From contig NZ_CP108036.1 of NCBI RefSeq assembly GCF_036170895.1, positions 6,669,501-6,733,500 on the forward strand: a stretch of 64,000 nucleotides of DNA, given 5' to 3'. Made by a program: the position numbers and the translations under genes. The number at the start of each line of letters is the position of its first letter. The stretch's first letter is position 1. Positions 18,174 to 27,504 of the stretch are shown here, one piece after another. The DNA is from Streptomyces erythrochromogenes. Its GTDB lineage: Bacteria > Actinomycetota > Actinomycetes > Streptomycetales > Streptomycetaceae. Below the pieces are notes generated by a model. It did no database searches, had not been told where the DNA came from, and saw only the letters and a list, made by a program, of their open reading frames with translations.

Positions 18174-18515
18174 ATGGCCAAGTACGACATCTCCAAGCTG
18201 CACCCGGTGTTCGTCCGCCAGATGGAGGCGCTGGCCGCCCTGGACATCGAGGCGGTGATGAAGAACTACACCGACGACGCGGTGCTGCTGCGGTTCGAGG
18301 GCGTCTCGGTGGGCATCGAAGCGGTTCGCGAGACGTTCACCGGCTACCTCACCGTGAAGCCCACGCTGGTGGAACTCCAGGAGTACATCGAGACCGAGGA
18401 CACCATCTTCTACCGGGCGATCATGAACTTGAACGGCGAACCGGAGCACGCGTTCGGGACACTTGTGGTCCGCGATGGCCGAATCTGGCGCCAGACGGCC
18501 GGCTTCGGCGGCTGA
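18174..18515 (+). CDS. NTF2/SnoaL-like small protein
   Basis: 113 residues, ATG 12 bases after the kinase stop. The pattern of a helical start (FVRQMEALAALDIEAVMKNY), TDDAVLLRFEGVSVGIEAV and a beta-rich second half ending DGRIWRQTAGFGG is that of the NTF2-like/SnoaL fold. Such proteins bind or turn over small hydrophobic molecules, or act as ligand-binding modules. No catalytic residues can be claimed. It is the last gene of the operon that begins at 8651; a terminator-like hairpin follows 27 bases downstream. It could be a ligand-sensing partner of the kinase, which is speculation. Confidence 0.75.
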   Translation: MAKYDISKLHPVFVRQMEALAALDIEAVMKNYTDDAVLLRFEGVSVGIEAVRETFTGYLTVKPTLVELQEYIETEDTIFYRAIMNLNGEPEHAFGTLVVRDGRIWRQTAGFGG

Positions 18516-18541
18516 GACCGGAAATCTGGGTAGCGTGTGCA

Positions 18542-18567
18542 GGGAGAGCGGGCGAACACGCTCTCCC
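18542..18567 (+). terminator. Terminator-like hairpin after the molybdenum-hydroxylase operon
   Basis: GGGAGAGCG (18542-18550) pairs exactly with CGCTCTCCC (18559-18567) around an eight-base loop, 27 bases after the stop of the NTF2-like gene. A 9-bp perfect GC-rich stem in an intergenic gap is the usual streptomycete terminator form. Confidence 0.6.
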
Positions 18568-18615
18568 CGTATGCGGCCCGCGGTGCCCGCGTCGGGAAAT
18601 GGTAAAGGGGAGGTC

Positions 18616-19260
18616 ATGGAAAATGAAACCGGGCGGGTCGAGGCATTCAGTGATGGTGTATTCGCCATCATCATTACGATCCTCGTCCTGGAATTAAAGG
18701 TTCCGGAAGAAACCGGGTCGGCCTTCTGGCATGGAGTCCGTGAACAATGGCCCCATTACGCCGCCTATGTGGTGAGCTTCCTCATCATCGGCGTGATGTG
18801 GGTGAACCACCACACCATCTTCAGTCACCTCAAGCGGGTCGACCGTCCGCTGTTGTTCCTGAATCTCATGGTGCTGATGGTGGTATCGGTGATCCCGTAC
18901 ACCACCAACGTCCTCGCCGAGCACCTCACCGAAGGCGGCGACGCCAACCCGGCCGCGGTCCTCTACAGCCTCGTCACCGTGGCCTACGCCTTGGCGTTCC
19001 TGCTGTTCTGGTGGTACGTGACCCGGGTCGGGCACCTCTTCCACGAACAGGTGGACAAGGACGGGGCGCGGGCCACCAGGGTGCGCTTCGGCCTCGGTGC
19101 CATCGCCTACCCCTGTACGGTCGTCCTGGCCTTCTTCTCCGCACCGCTCACGCTTGTCGCACACTTCCTGATCGCGATCTACTATGCGGCGAACCAGATC
19201 CCCATCCCCCTCGTGGTAGAGGAAGAGCGGCTCGAATCTGCCAGCGACCTCAGGAAGTAG
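18616..19260 (+). CDS. TMEM175/DUF1211-family membrane protein (potassium-channel-like)
   Basis: 214 residues from ATG 18616 with AAAGGGGAGG upstream. The first segment is RVEAFSDGVFAIIITILVLE, the hallmark RxxxFSDGVFAI motif of the TMEM175 family. About six hydrophobic segments can be seen (for example AAYVVSFLIIGVMWVNHH and LFLNLMVLMVVSVIPYTTNV). Bacterial members form tetrameric potassium-selective channels without the usual selectivity-filter signature. The gene stands alone, with a hairpin before it and about 70 bases to the next gene. Base composition of the first codons is less GC-rich than the neighbours. Confidence 0.88.
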   Translation: MENETGRVEAFSDGVFAIIITILVLELKVPEETGSAFWHGVREQWPHYAAYVVSFLIIGVMWVNHHTIFSHLKRVDRPLLFLNLMVLMVVSVIPYTTNVLAEHLTEGGDANPAAVLYSLVTVAYALAFLLFWWYVTRVGHLFHEQVDKDGARATRVRFGLGAIAYPCTVVLAFFSAPLTLVAHFLIAIYYAANQIPIPLVVEEERLESASDLRK

Positions 19261-19278
19261 CCGCAGGGGCCTACGGCC

Positions 19279-19302
19279 GTTCTCCGCGGTCAAGTAGGGT
19301 AT
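19279..19302 (+). promoter_or_regulatory. SigB-type promoter candidate
   Basis: GTTC (19279-19282) and GGGTAT (19297-19302) are separated by 14 bases. This matches the GNNT-N14-16-GGGTAY form described for the stress sigma factor SigB and relatives in streptomycetes. The -10 ends 30 bases before the ATG of the transposase-like gene. The match is by eye only, and a short motif can arise by chance. Confidence 0.5.
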
Positions 19303-19332
19303 TGGATCTAGCTGGTCGCGGGGGAGGCCCAG

Positions 19333-20649
19333 ATGGCTCGCGCAGTCCTGCCGGAGGATTCCGTCGAGGAAGTCTCCGAATTGATCGATGTCATGATCTC
19401 TCTTCTCTTCGAGTCCTTACCCCGGCGGGACCAGCGAAACTGGGCCCGTGTTTATCTGAACGGCCTCGTGCGGACCAACGGGAAGAAAACAATCCGTAAC
19501 ATCGCCGGAACCGGAGCGAGTTCCGTCGAGCAGAGCCTGCAGCAGTTCATCAGCAAGTCCCCCTGGGACTGGACGCCCGTCCGGCGCTCCCTCGCCCAGC
19601 ACCTCGAACGCACCGCACAGCGCCCCCTGGCCTGGGTGCTCCAGCCCATGGTCATAGAGAAGGCGGGCGACCGCTCGGTCGGCGTCGGCCGGCAGTTCGT
19701 CCCCCAGCTCGGCCGCACCGCCAACTGCCAGCAGGCCAGCGGGATCTGGCTCGCCTCCAGCGAAGCCAGCTTCCCCGTCGAATGGACCCTCACCCTCCCC
19801 GGGCCCTGGACCAGCGAACTCATGCGCCGCCGACGGGCCGGCATCCCGGACACCGCCCGCTCCCTCACCCCCGCCCAGGACGCCGTACACGCCGTCCAGC
19901 GGATGGCCGCCACCTGGCAACTCCAGCGCCGGCCCGTGGTGATGGAGGTCGCCAACTGCGACCTGCCCCAGAGCATCGACTCCTTCGCCCTCCAGGACAT
20001 CCCCTTCGTCTTCAAGGTCGACGGCTCGCTGCCCGTCTCCTTCGGCGGGGCGGGCCGGCACAAACCCGGCCCGCACACCGCACCCGCACGCGAACTCATC
20101 GACTCCCTGCGCTCCCAGCGCCGCGTCGTCGAATGGACCCGGCACGGCCGCGCCGAAGGAGCAGTGACCCTGCTGACCTCCGCCCCGATCTTCGCGACCC
20201 CCTGCGAGGACCGCCCCGCGCCCGCCGCGCCCACCCCGCTGCTGCTGGTCGGGGCCTGGACCGAAACGGCCCTGCTCCCCTCCGAGTTCTGGATCACCAA
20301 CATCGGGGACCGGCCGCTCGCCCAGCTCTTCCTGCTCGCCAAACTCACCGACCGGGTCTCCCTGGACTTCACCGAGACCTGCGAACCGGTCGGCATCCGC
20401 GACTTCGAAGGCCGCTCCTTCCGCGGCTGGCACCACCACGCCACCCTGGCCAGCGTCGCCCACGCCGCGAAACTGCTCGGCGCACGCCCGCACGACCGCG
20501 ACCGGGACCCCGGCCCCGCGCGCCCCGCCGCCCTCACCCGGCCGGCCACCCTGCCCCGGCCCGCCGCAGCCCGCCCGGCCACCCCGGCCGTGCTGCCGCC
20601 GCACCCGCACCTGCCCGGCCAGACACCGCGTCGCGAATACATCCGCTGA
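19333..20649 (+). CDS. IS701-like transposase relative, apparently catalytically inactive (exapted?)
   Basis: 438 residues. The scaffold is that of IS701-family DDE transposases: RSVGVGRQFVPQLGRTANCQ (residues about 115-134) and FRGWHHHATLASVAHA near 360 are recognisable. In active IS701 proteins the first of these is preceded by an Asp-Asp-Thr-Gly-Phe catalytic segment; here the same place reads VLQPMVIEKAG. The second catalytic Asp, normally in an AD-x-x-YG context, is replaced by VVMEVANCD. So at least two of three catalytic acids are missing. The 3' part is Pro/Ala-rich. No flanking inverted repeats were found. A SigB-like promoter precedes it, and its TGA overlaps the xdhC ATG, which suggests a host function. 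I do not know that function. Confidence 0.7.
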   Translation: MARAVLPEDSVEEVSELIDVMISLLFESLPRRDQRNWARVYLNGLVRTNGKKTIRNIAGTGASSVEQSLQQFISKSPWDWTPVRRSLAQHLERTAQRPLAWVLQPMVIEKAGDRSVGVGRQFVPQLGRTANCQQASGIWLASSEASFPVEWTLTLPGPWTSELMRRRRAGIPDTARSLTPAQDAVHAVQRMAATWQLQRRPVVMEVANCDLPQSIDSFALQDIPFVFKVDGSLPVSFGGAGRHKPGPHTAPARELIDSLRSQRRVVEWTRHGRAEGAVTLLTSAPIFATPCEDRPAPAAPTPLLLVGAWTETALLPSEFWITNIGDRPLAQLFLLAKLTDRVSLDFTETCEPVGIRDFEGRSFRGWHHHATLASVAHAAKLLGARPHDRDRDPGPARPAALTRPATLPRPAAARPATPAVLPPHPHLPGQTPRREYIR

Positions 20650-21821
20650 TGCTCGACATCGCCGAGGAGCTACGCGCGTGGTGCGCCGCGCGCCGGGAAT
20701 TCGCACTGGCCACCGTGGTCGCCGTCAGCGGCAGCGCGCCGCGCGGCCCCGGCGCCTCGCTCGCCGTCGACGACCGGGGCACCGCGCTCGGCTCCATATC
20801 CGGGGGCTGCGTGGAATCCGCCGTCCACGAGCTCTGCCTCGACGCGCTCGCGTCCGGCGAGGGCGGCCTGCACCGCTTCGGCTACAGCGACGACGACGCC
20901 TTCGCCGTCGGCCTGACCTGCGGCGGAGTCCTCGACGTCCTGGTCACCCCGGTGCGCGGCCGCGACCCGGTACGGCCCGTCCTCGGCTCGGTCCTCGACG
21001 CCGCCGCGGACGGCGGCCGGGCCGCGCTCGCCCGCGTGGTGTCCGGCCCGCCGCGCCAGCTCGGCCGGGCGCTCGCCGTCCACGCCGACGGCTCCTACGA
21101 GGGCGGGCTCGCCGGCGGCACCGCCCTCGACCGGGCCGCCGCCGGCCGGGCCCGCGCCCTGCTGCTCGCCGGGCGCACCGGCACCACCGAGCTCGGCACG
21201 GCCGGGGGGCTGTGCGGGGAGCCCCTGACGCTGCTCGTCGAGTCCGCCGCCGAACCGCCCCGGCTGCTCGTCTACGGGGCCATCGACTTCGCCGCCGCCC
21301 TGGCCCGGATCGGCGCCTTCCTCGGCCACCGGGTCACGGTGTGCGACGCCCGGCCCGTCTTCGCCACCCCGGCTCGCTTCCCGTACGCCAACGAGGTGGT
21401 CGTCGACTGGCCGCACCGCCATCTGGCCGCGCAGTGGGAGGCCGGCCGGCTGGACCCCCGTACCGCCGTCTGCGTCCTCACCCACGACGCGAAATTCGAC
21501 GTACCGCTGCTGGAGCTGGCCCTGCGGCTGCCGCTGGGCTACGTGGGCGCCATGGGGTCGCGGCGCACCCACGCGGAACGCGAGAGACGGCTGCGCGAGG
21601 AAGGGGTGGCGGACTCCGCCCTGGCCCGGCTGCGCTCACCCATCGGCCTCGACCTCGGCGGCGCCACCCCCGAGGAGACCGCCCTGGCCATCGCCGCCGA
21701 GTTCACGGCCTTCCGGCACGGCGGATCGGCGCTCCCGCTGACCGGCGGCGCCGCCCCCATCCACCGAAGACCGGTGCCCGCGGCACTCCGCGCCGCCGCC
21801 CTCAGGACGCCCCGCCCCTGA
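20649..21821 (+). CDS. xdhC: XdhC/CoxI family molybdenum-cofactor maturation protein
   Basis: 390 residues, ATG overlapping the upstream TGA. The N-terminal XdhC_CoxI domain has TVVAVSGSAPRGPGAS and ISGGCVESAVHELC; the C-terminal Rossmann domain has LLVYGAIDFAAALARIG, VCDARPVFATP and YVGAMGSRRTHAERERRL. XdhC proteins bind the molybdenum cofactor, help add the sulfido ligand and insert it into xanthine-dehydrogenase-type enzymes. The likely client is the molybdenum hydroxylase at 11554-15316, five kilobases upstream in a separate operon. The final 20 bases overlap the 3' end of the convergent cupin gene. The C-terminal tail after about residue 360 looks disordered. Confidence 0.88.
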   Translation: MLDIAEELRAWCAARREFALATVVAVSGSAPRGPGASLAVDDRGTALGSISGGCVESAVHELCLDALASGEGGLHRFGYSDDDAFAVGLTCGGVLDVLVTPVRGRDPVRPVLGSVLDAAADGGRAALARVVSGPPRQLGRALAVHADGSYEGGLAGGTALDRAAAGRARALLLAGRTGTTELGTAGGLCGEPLTLLVESAAEPPRLLVYGAIDFAAALARIGAFLGHRVTVCDARPVFATPARFPYANEVVVDWPHRHLAAQWEAGRLDPRTAVCVLTHDAKFDVPLLELALRLPLGYVGAMGSRRTHAERERRLREEGVADSALARLRSPIGLDLGGATPEETALAIAAEFTAFRHGGSALPLTGGAAPIHRRPVPAALRAAALRTPRP

Positions 21822-22167
21822 CGTGCTCCACGACGCGGTGGAACTCGGCGGTGGGGGAGAAATCGACGTACTCGGTGTCGGCGAGCGCCACGGGGATGTG
21901 CCCCGGACCCCAGTAGAAGGCCTGCCCCTCCTCGTACACCTGCTCCCCGTCCCCGGTCCGCATCAGCAGCCTGCCCTTGAGGAGGTAGCCCCAGTGCGGG
22001 CACGGGCACATGTCGTCGGGAAGCCCCTTGAGCGCCTCCGTGAGATCGGTGCCCTTCGGAAGGCGGAAGAACCCCACGCTGAGGTCGCCGCCGATCTCCT
22101 GCACCCGCACTTCCAGCCCGCCGCCCTCCACCGCGATGGGTGCCTCGTTCCGCGTCGTCGCCGCCAT
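21802..22167 (-). CDS. Cupin-fold small protein
   Basis: 121 residues from the ATG at 22167, chosen for GGAGGA five bases upstream. A longer frame upstream has no such site and atypical composition. The pattern PCPHWGYLLKGRLLMRTGDG and EEGQAFYWGPGHIPVALAD is a conserved beta-barrel cupin, with His107 of the usual metal set only partly matched (HW and GH). Such proteins are often small-molecule binding or antirepressor-like. The 3' end overlaps xdhC by 20 bases. About 110 bases upstream of the start is a palindrome matching the DosR/OsdR core, so hypoxia or dormancy control is possible. Confidence 0.7.
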   Translation of the reverse strand: MAATTRNEAPIAVEGGGLEVRVQEIGGDLSVGFFRLPKGTDLTEALKGLPDDMCPCPHWGYLLKGRLLMRTGDGEQVYEEGQAFYWGPGHIPVALADTEYVDFSPTAEFHRVVEHVRGGAS

Positions 22168-22276
22168 GGATCCTCCAACGCTGCTCGGCCCGGACACGCC
22201 GGGACTCGTCCGGACCCTTCCACTGTGACCCCGACCGCTGCCTCCTGCCCTGCGGGAACGGACCGGCGCACTCCGC

Positions 22277-22290
22277 GGGACCAAGGTCCC
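22277..22290. promoter_or_regulatory. DosR/OsdR-type box candidate
   Basis: GGGACCAAGGTCCC is a perfect palindrome that fits the core GGGACYWWRGTCCC of the DosR (DevR) binding site of mycobacteria, which the streptomycete OsdR also uses. It lies in the divergent region between the cupin gene (start 22167, minus) and guaB1 (start 22433, plus), 110 and 143 bases from the two starts. Flanking bases do not match the outer TTS/SAA part. Confidence 0.45.
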
Positions 22291-22294
22291 GTAG

Positions 22295-23875
<1,581 letters not shown>

Positions 23876-23915
23876 TCCCGGCGAGCGGTTCCGCAAGGGA
23901 CCCGTCCCGCCCTGT

Positions 23916-23965
23916 CCCGCGGCCCCCCGGTCCCGTCCACCACGGACGGACCGGGGGGCCGCGGG
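23916..23965. terminator. Long bidirectional terminator hairpin
   Basis: A stem of about 20 bp: CCCGCGGCCCCCCGG (23916-23930) and following bases pair with a right arm at 23944-23965, around a short ACCAC loop. It lies between the convergent ends of guaB1 (23875) and the LytS-like kinase (23969), so it can serve both. Confidence 0.8.
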
Positions 23966-23968
23966 CGT

Positions 23969-25216
23969 TCAACGCCGGGGCGGCGGTACCTGCCCCGACG
24001 GAGAACTGTGCACACCCGCCCGGTACTTGGGGATCCGCACGGTCACCTTCATGCCGGCGCCGACCCCCGTCTCCATCACCGGACCGTACGCGTCCCCGTA
24101 CACCTGCCGGATCCGCTCGTCGACATTGGGCAGCCCCACCCCCGACGAGGACCCCGCGCGCTCCCCGGCCAGGATCCGGCGCAGCAGGGCCGGATCCATC
24201 CCCACCCCGTTGTCCTCGACGGTGATCACCGCGTCGGGGCCCGCGTCCTGCGCCGTGATCGTGATCCGGCACTCCTCGGTGGAGTCCTCCAGCCCGTGCT
24301 TGACGGCGTTCTCCACCAGCGGCTGCAGGCACAGGAACGGCAGCGCCACCGGCAGCACCTCCGGCGCCACCTGCAAGGTCACCTTCAGCCGGTCCCCGAA
24401 CCGGGCCCCGGCCAGCGCCAGGTACTGCTGGATGGAACGCAACTCCTCGGCCAGCGTGGTGAAATCCCCGTGCCGCCGGAAGGAGTACCGCGTGAAGTCC
24501 GCGAACTCCAGCAGCAGTTCCCGCGCCCGCTCCGGATCGGTCCGCACGAACGAGGCGATCGCCGCCAGCGAGTTGAAGATGAAGTGCGGGGAGATCTGCG
24601 CCCGCAGCGCCTTGATCTCCGCCTCCATCAGCCGGGTCCGCGATCGGTCCAACTCGGACAGCTCCAACTGCACCGACACCCACCGCGCCACCTCCGTCGC
24701 CGCGCGCACCAGCACCGCCGACTCCCGCGACCCGTACGCCACCAGTGCCCCCAGCACCCCGTCCTCGCCGGTCAGCGGCGCGAAAACCGCCCACTTCAGC
24801 GGACAGTCGGGCCGCTGGCACTCGGTCCGCACGCTCTGGCTGCGCCCCGACTCCAGCATCACCGCCACCCGGGCCATCGCCCGCCGCTGGTGGTGGTCGG
24901 CGCCCGGGCCGTCCCAGGCCAGCACCGCCTCCCGGTCCGTCAGGCACAACGCCTCCGTCCCCAGCAGCGACCGCAGCCGCCGGGCCGCCTTGCGCGCCGC
25001 GTCCTCGGTCAGCCCGGCGCGCAGCGGGGGAGCGGCCAGCGAAGCCGTGTGCAGCGTGTGGAAGGTGGCCCGCTCCACCGGAGTGCCCAGGTCCAGGCCC
25101 GCCAGGCGTTCTCCGCGGCGCGCGTGCCAGCGTCCCGCCGCCCAGCCGACGCCCAGCATCACGGCCGCACCCGCCGCCGCCAGCACGGCGAGCAGGGCCT
25201 GGCCGGCCCCGGTCAC
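23969..25216 (-). CDS. LytS/YpdA-type sensor histidine kinase
   Basis: 415 residues from a GTG overlapping the symporter stop (GTGA). One N-terminal membrane segment (LLAVLAAAGAAVMLGVGWAAG) is followed by a GAF-like sensor region (about 90-230) and a LytS-type His_kinase domain with ALRAQISPHFIFNSLAAIAS, then HATPase motifs PLVENAVKHGLED and VEDNGVGMD. The conserved His of SPHFIFN is the phosphorylation site. Kinases of this class pair with LytTR regulators such as the one at 27505, and in E. coli sense pyruvate (BtsS, YpdA). The symporter between the two genes suggests control of carboxylate uptake. Confidence 0.9.
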   Translation of the reverse strand: MTGAGQALLAVLAAAGAAVMLGVGWAAGRWHARRGERLAGLDLGTPVERATFHTLHTASLAAPPLRAGLTEDAARKAARRLRSLLGTEALCLTDREAVLAWDGPGADHHQRRAMARVAVMLESGRSQSVRTECQRPDCPLKWAVFAPLTGEDGVLGALVAYGSRESAVLVRAATEVARWVSVQLELSELDRSRTRLMEAEIKALRAQISPHFIFNSLAAIASFVRTDPERARELLLEFADFTRYSFRRHGDFTTLAEELRSIQQYLALAGARFGDRLKVTLQVAPEVLPVALPFLCLQPLVENAVKHGLEDSTEECRITITAQDAGPDAVITVEDNGVGMDPALLRRILAGERAGSSSGVGLPNVDERIRQVYGDAYGPVMETGVGAGMKVTVRIPKYRAGVHSSPSGQVPPPRR

Positions 25217-26943
25217 CGCCGGCCCCCCGCCCGGTCCCCGGCCACGACCTCCGGCAGGTGCAGCCGGGCCAGGGTGGCCGCCGTCCCCGCCGGGATCCGG
25301 GACCGGGTGGCCAGCGACACCACCACCATCGTCAGGAAGCCGAGCGGCACCGACCAGGCCGCCGGCCAGGCCAGCATCGTGTGGATCCAGCCCGCCGGGG
25401 CCAGCCCGGCCCGCGTCGCCAGCACCGCGCTCAGCGCCGCCCCGCCGCCGGTGACCAGCCCGGCCACCGCACCCGGCGGGGTCAGCCCGCGCCACCAGAT
25501 GCCCAGCACCAGCAGCGGGCAGAACGACGACGCCGACACGGCGAACGCCAGGCCCACCGCATCCGCCACCGGCACCTCCGTGGCCGCCACGCTCCCGCCC
25601 AGCGGCACCAGGATCGCCACCAGCGCCGCCCAGCGGAAACTGCGCGCCCCGCACTTCGGCAGCACGTCCTGGTGCAGCACCCCGGCCACCGCCATGGTCA
25701 GTCCCGAGGCCGTCGACAGGAACGCCGCGAAGGCACCCCCGGCCAGCAGCGCCCCCAGCAGCTCGCCGAGCACCCCGCCCAGCATCCGCTCGGGCAGCAC
25801 CAGCACCGCCGCGTCCGCGTCGCCCGTCAGCGCCAGCTCGGGGGCGTAGATCCGGCCCAGCGCCCCGTACACCGGCGGCAGCAGGTAGAAGGCGCCGACC
25901 AGCCCCAGCACCACCAGCGTGGTGCGCCGCGCCGCCCGCCCGTTGGGGCTCGTGTAGAACCGCACCGCCACGTGCGGCAGCCCCATCGTCCCGAGGAACG
26001 TCGCCAGGATCAGCCCGTACGTGGCGTACAGCCGGTACTCCCGCAGCTCCCCGGACGGCGGCTTGGACCACGTGCCCACCCCCGCCCCCGGCTCCGCCCG
26101 GGCGTCCGGGACCGGCGTGTCCGGGGCGAACTCCAGCCGCGCGTGGGCCCGTACGGAATGCTCACCGGCGGCCAGCACGAGCGGCACCGACACGTGCGTG
26201 CGCCCGTCCACCTGCCCCGTCACCGTCACCGCGAGCGGCTCCTTCACCGACAGCCGCACGTCCTGCGCGAGCGTCACCGCCGTGGCCTGCCGGAAGACCG
26301 CAGGCGCGTCGAACGTGGCCCGCGGCGCACCGTCCCCGGCCCACGCGCCGATCAGGAAGAACGCCGGGACCAGCAGGGCGGTGAGCTTGAGCCAGTACTG
26401 GAAGGCCTGCACGAAGGTGATGCTGCGCATCCCCCCGGCGGCCACCGCCCCGCTCACCACACAGGCCACGACCAGCCCGCCGACCCAGTGCGGGGCCCCG
26501 GTGAGGATCTCCAGGGTCAGGCCGGCCCCCTGCAGCTGCGGCAGCAGGTACAGCCAGCCGACCCCGACCACGAACAGCACCGCGATCCGGCGCACCGCCC
26601 GGGACTCCAGCCGCGCCTCCGCGAAGTCGGGCAGCGTGTACGCGCCGGAGCGCCGCAGCGGAGCCGCCACCAGGGCCAGCAGCACCACGTACCCGGCGGT
26701 GTAGCCCACCGGGTACCAGAGCATCCCGGGCCCCTGGAGCAGGACCAGCCCGGCCACCCCGAGGAAGGACGCCGCGGAGAGGTACTCCCCGCTGATGGCC
26801 GCCGCGTTCAGCCGCGGCCCCACCGTGCGCGAGGCCACGTAGAAGTCGGAGGTGGTCCGGGATATCCGCAGGCCCAGCGCGCCGAGCAGCAGCGTGACCA
26901 GGACGACGACGGCGACCGCGGTCAGCGCGTACGTCTGGTTCAC
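25213..26943 (-). CDS. Sodium:solute symporter (SSS family, acetate/monocarboxylate type)
   Basis: 576 residues from the GTG at 26943 (VNQTYALT), which has AAGGA upstream; the frame is open further but has no Met and would run into the next gene. About 13 hydrophobic segments. Family motifs: ISRTTSDFYVASRTVGPRLNAAAISGEYLSAA in two parts, with GEYLSAASFLG, typical of the SSS fold, and the conserved GTMGLPHVAVRFYT. A region of about 80 mostly hydrophilic residues (residues about 240-320) lies between two membrane segments. The ActP/MctP-like sequence suggests acetate, pyruvate or lactate uptake driven by sodium or protons. It lies between the small gene at 27042 and the LytS-like kinase gene; the usual DUF485 partner protein is not seen. 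Confidence 0.88.
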   Translation of the reverse strand: MNQTYALTAVAVVVLVTLLLGALGLRISRTTSDFYVASRTVGPRLNAAAISGEYLSAASFLGVAGLVLLQGPGMLWYPVGYTAGYVVLLALVAAPLRRSGAYTLPDFAEARLESRAVRRIAVLFVVGVGWLYLLPQLQGAGLTLEILTGAPHWVGGLVVACVVSGAVAAGGMRSITFVQAFQYWLKLTALLVPAFFLIGAWAGDGAPRATFDAPAVFRQATAVTLAQDVRLSVKEPLAVTVTGQVDGRTHVSVPLVLAAGEHSVRAHARLEFAPDTPVPDARAEPGAGVGTWSKPPSGELREYRLYATYGLILATFLGTMGLPHVAVRFYTSPNGRAARRTTLVVLGLVGAFYLLPPVYGALGRIYAPELALTGDADAAVLVLPERMLGGVLGELLGALLAGGAFAAFLSTASGLTMAVAGVLHQDVLPKCGARSFRWAALVAILVPLGGSVAATEVPVADAVGLAFAVSASSFCPLLVLGIWWRGLTPPGAVAGLVTGGGAALSAVLATRAGLAPAGWIHTMLAWPAAWSVPLGFLTMVVVSLATRSRIPAGTAATLARLHLPEVVAGDRAGGRR

Positions 26944-27041
26944 CAGGGCGGTCCTTCGGACGGGGGAGCGGGGTGACCGGAGTCTACGCACGCCCCTGAC
27001 CGGGCGACAGGCACGATTCGGACCCCGAGGGTCCGCCACCT

Positions 27042-27317
27042 TCAGATGGCCGGGTCCCGGTGCTCGGCGCAGTCGCGCAGGGCGATCTCCAGCTCCACGT
27101 ACGACTCCTCCGCGCGCCGGAAGGCCAGCGTCAGCGCCGCCTCCGCGCGCGGCGGGACCTGATCGCGGACGCCCTCGCCGGCCTCGTACAGGATGTCCGC
27201 CCAGCGGGCGGCCGCACTGCGCAGCAGGGCGAGCAGGGCCTCGGTCTCGGCGGGCCCCGCCGGCCGCCTCCGCGGCAGCCCGCTCAGGGCGTCGACCAGC
27301 GCCTGGACCTCGGACAT
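27042..27317 (-). CDS. Small conserved-looking protein of unknown function
   Basis: 91 residues, ATG with GGGAGGAG upstream, so it is very likely translated. It is predicted helical and rich in Ala, Glu and Arg (LAFRRAEESYVELEIAL near the C-terminus). It has no membrane segment, so it is not the DUF485 protein that usually accompanies acetate symporters. It lies 98 bases before the symporter gene and in the same direction, downstream of the LytTR regulator. I do not recognise it. A regulatory or accessory role for the symporter is only suggested by position. Confidence 0.55.
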   Translation of the reverse strand: MSEVQALVDALSGLPRRRPAGPAETEALLALLRSAAARWADILYEAGEGVRDQVPPRAEAALTLAFRRAEESYVELEIALRDCAEHRDPAI

Positions 27318-27373
27318 CTCGCTCCTCCCGCGCCGGGAAGATCCACGATACGCAGCGGCGACGGCGTCGGCGG

Positions 27374-27445
27374 GCCGTTCACGCCAGCGGTGCGGCAGGC
27401 GGCTCCCGTGGATCGCCGTACGCCCCTCCCGGTGCGGTGAACGGC
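27374..27445. promoter_or_regulatory. Inverted repeat, possible LytTR binding sites
   Basis: GCCGTTCAC (27374-27382) and GTGAACGGC (27437-27445) form a perfect 9-bp inverted repeat, 54 bases apart, in the gap between the LytTR regulator and the small gene. CGGTGCGG is also repeated at 27388-27395 and 27430-27437. The halves match the LytTR consensus (GTT core with flanking C/A) in seven of nine places. This is a candidate control region for the symporter operon. Confidence 0.35.
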
Positions 27446-27504
27446 ATCCGGCCGCGCCCGGCGGTCGCCCGACCGGGCCCGGCGGCGATCGGCGGCGACC
27501 GGTT

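Noticed and set aside
19333..20649. An active insertion sequence
   Set aside because: No terminal inverted repeats or target duplication were seen and catalytic acids are missing; the gene overlaps xdhC.
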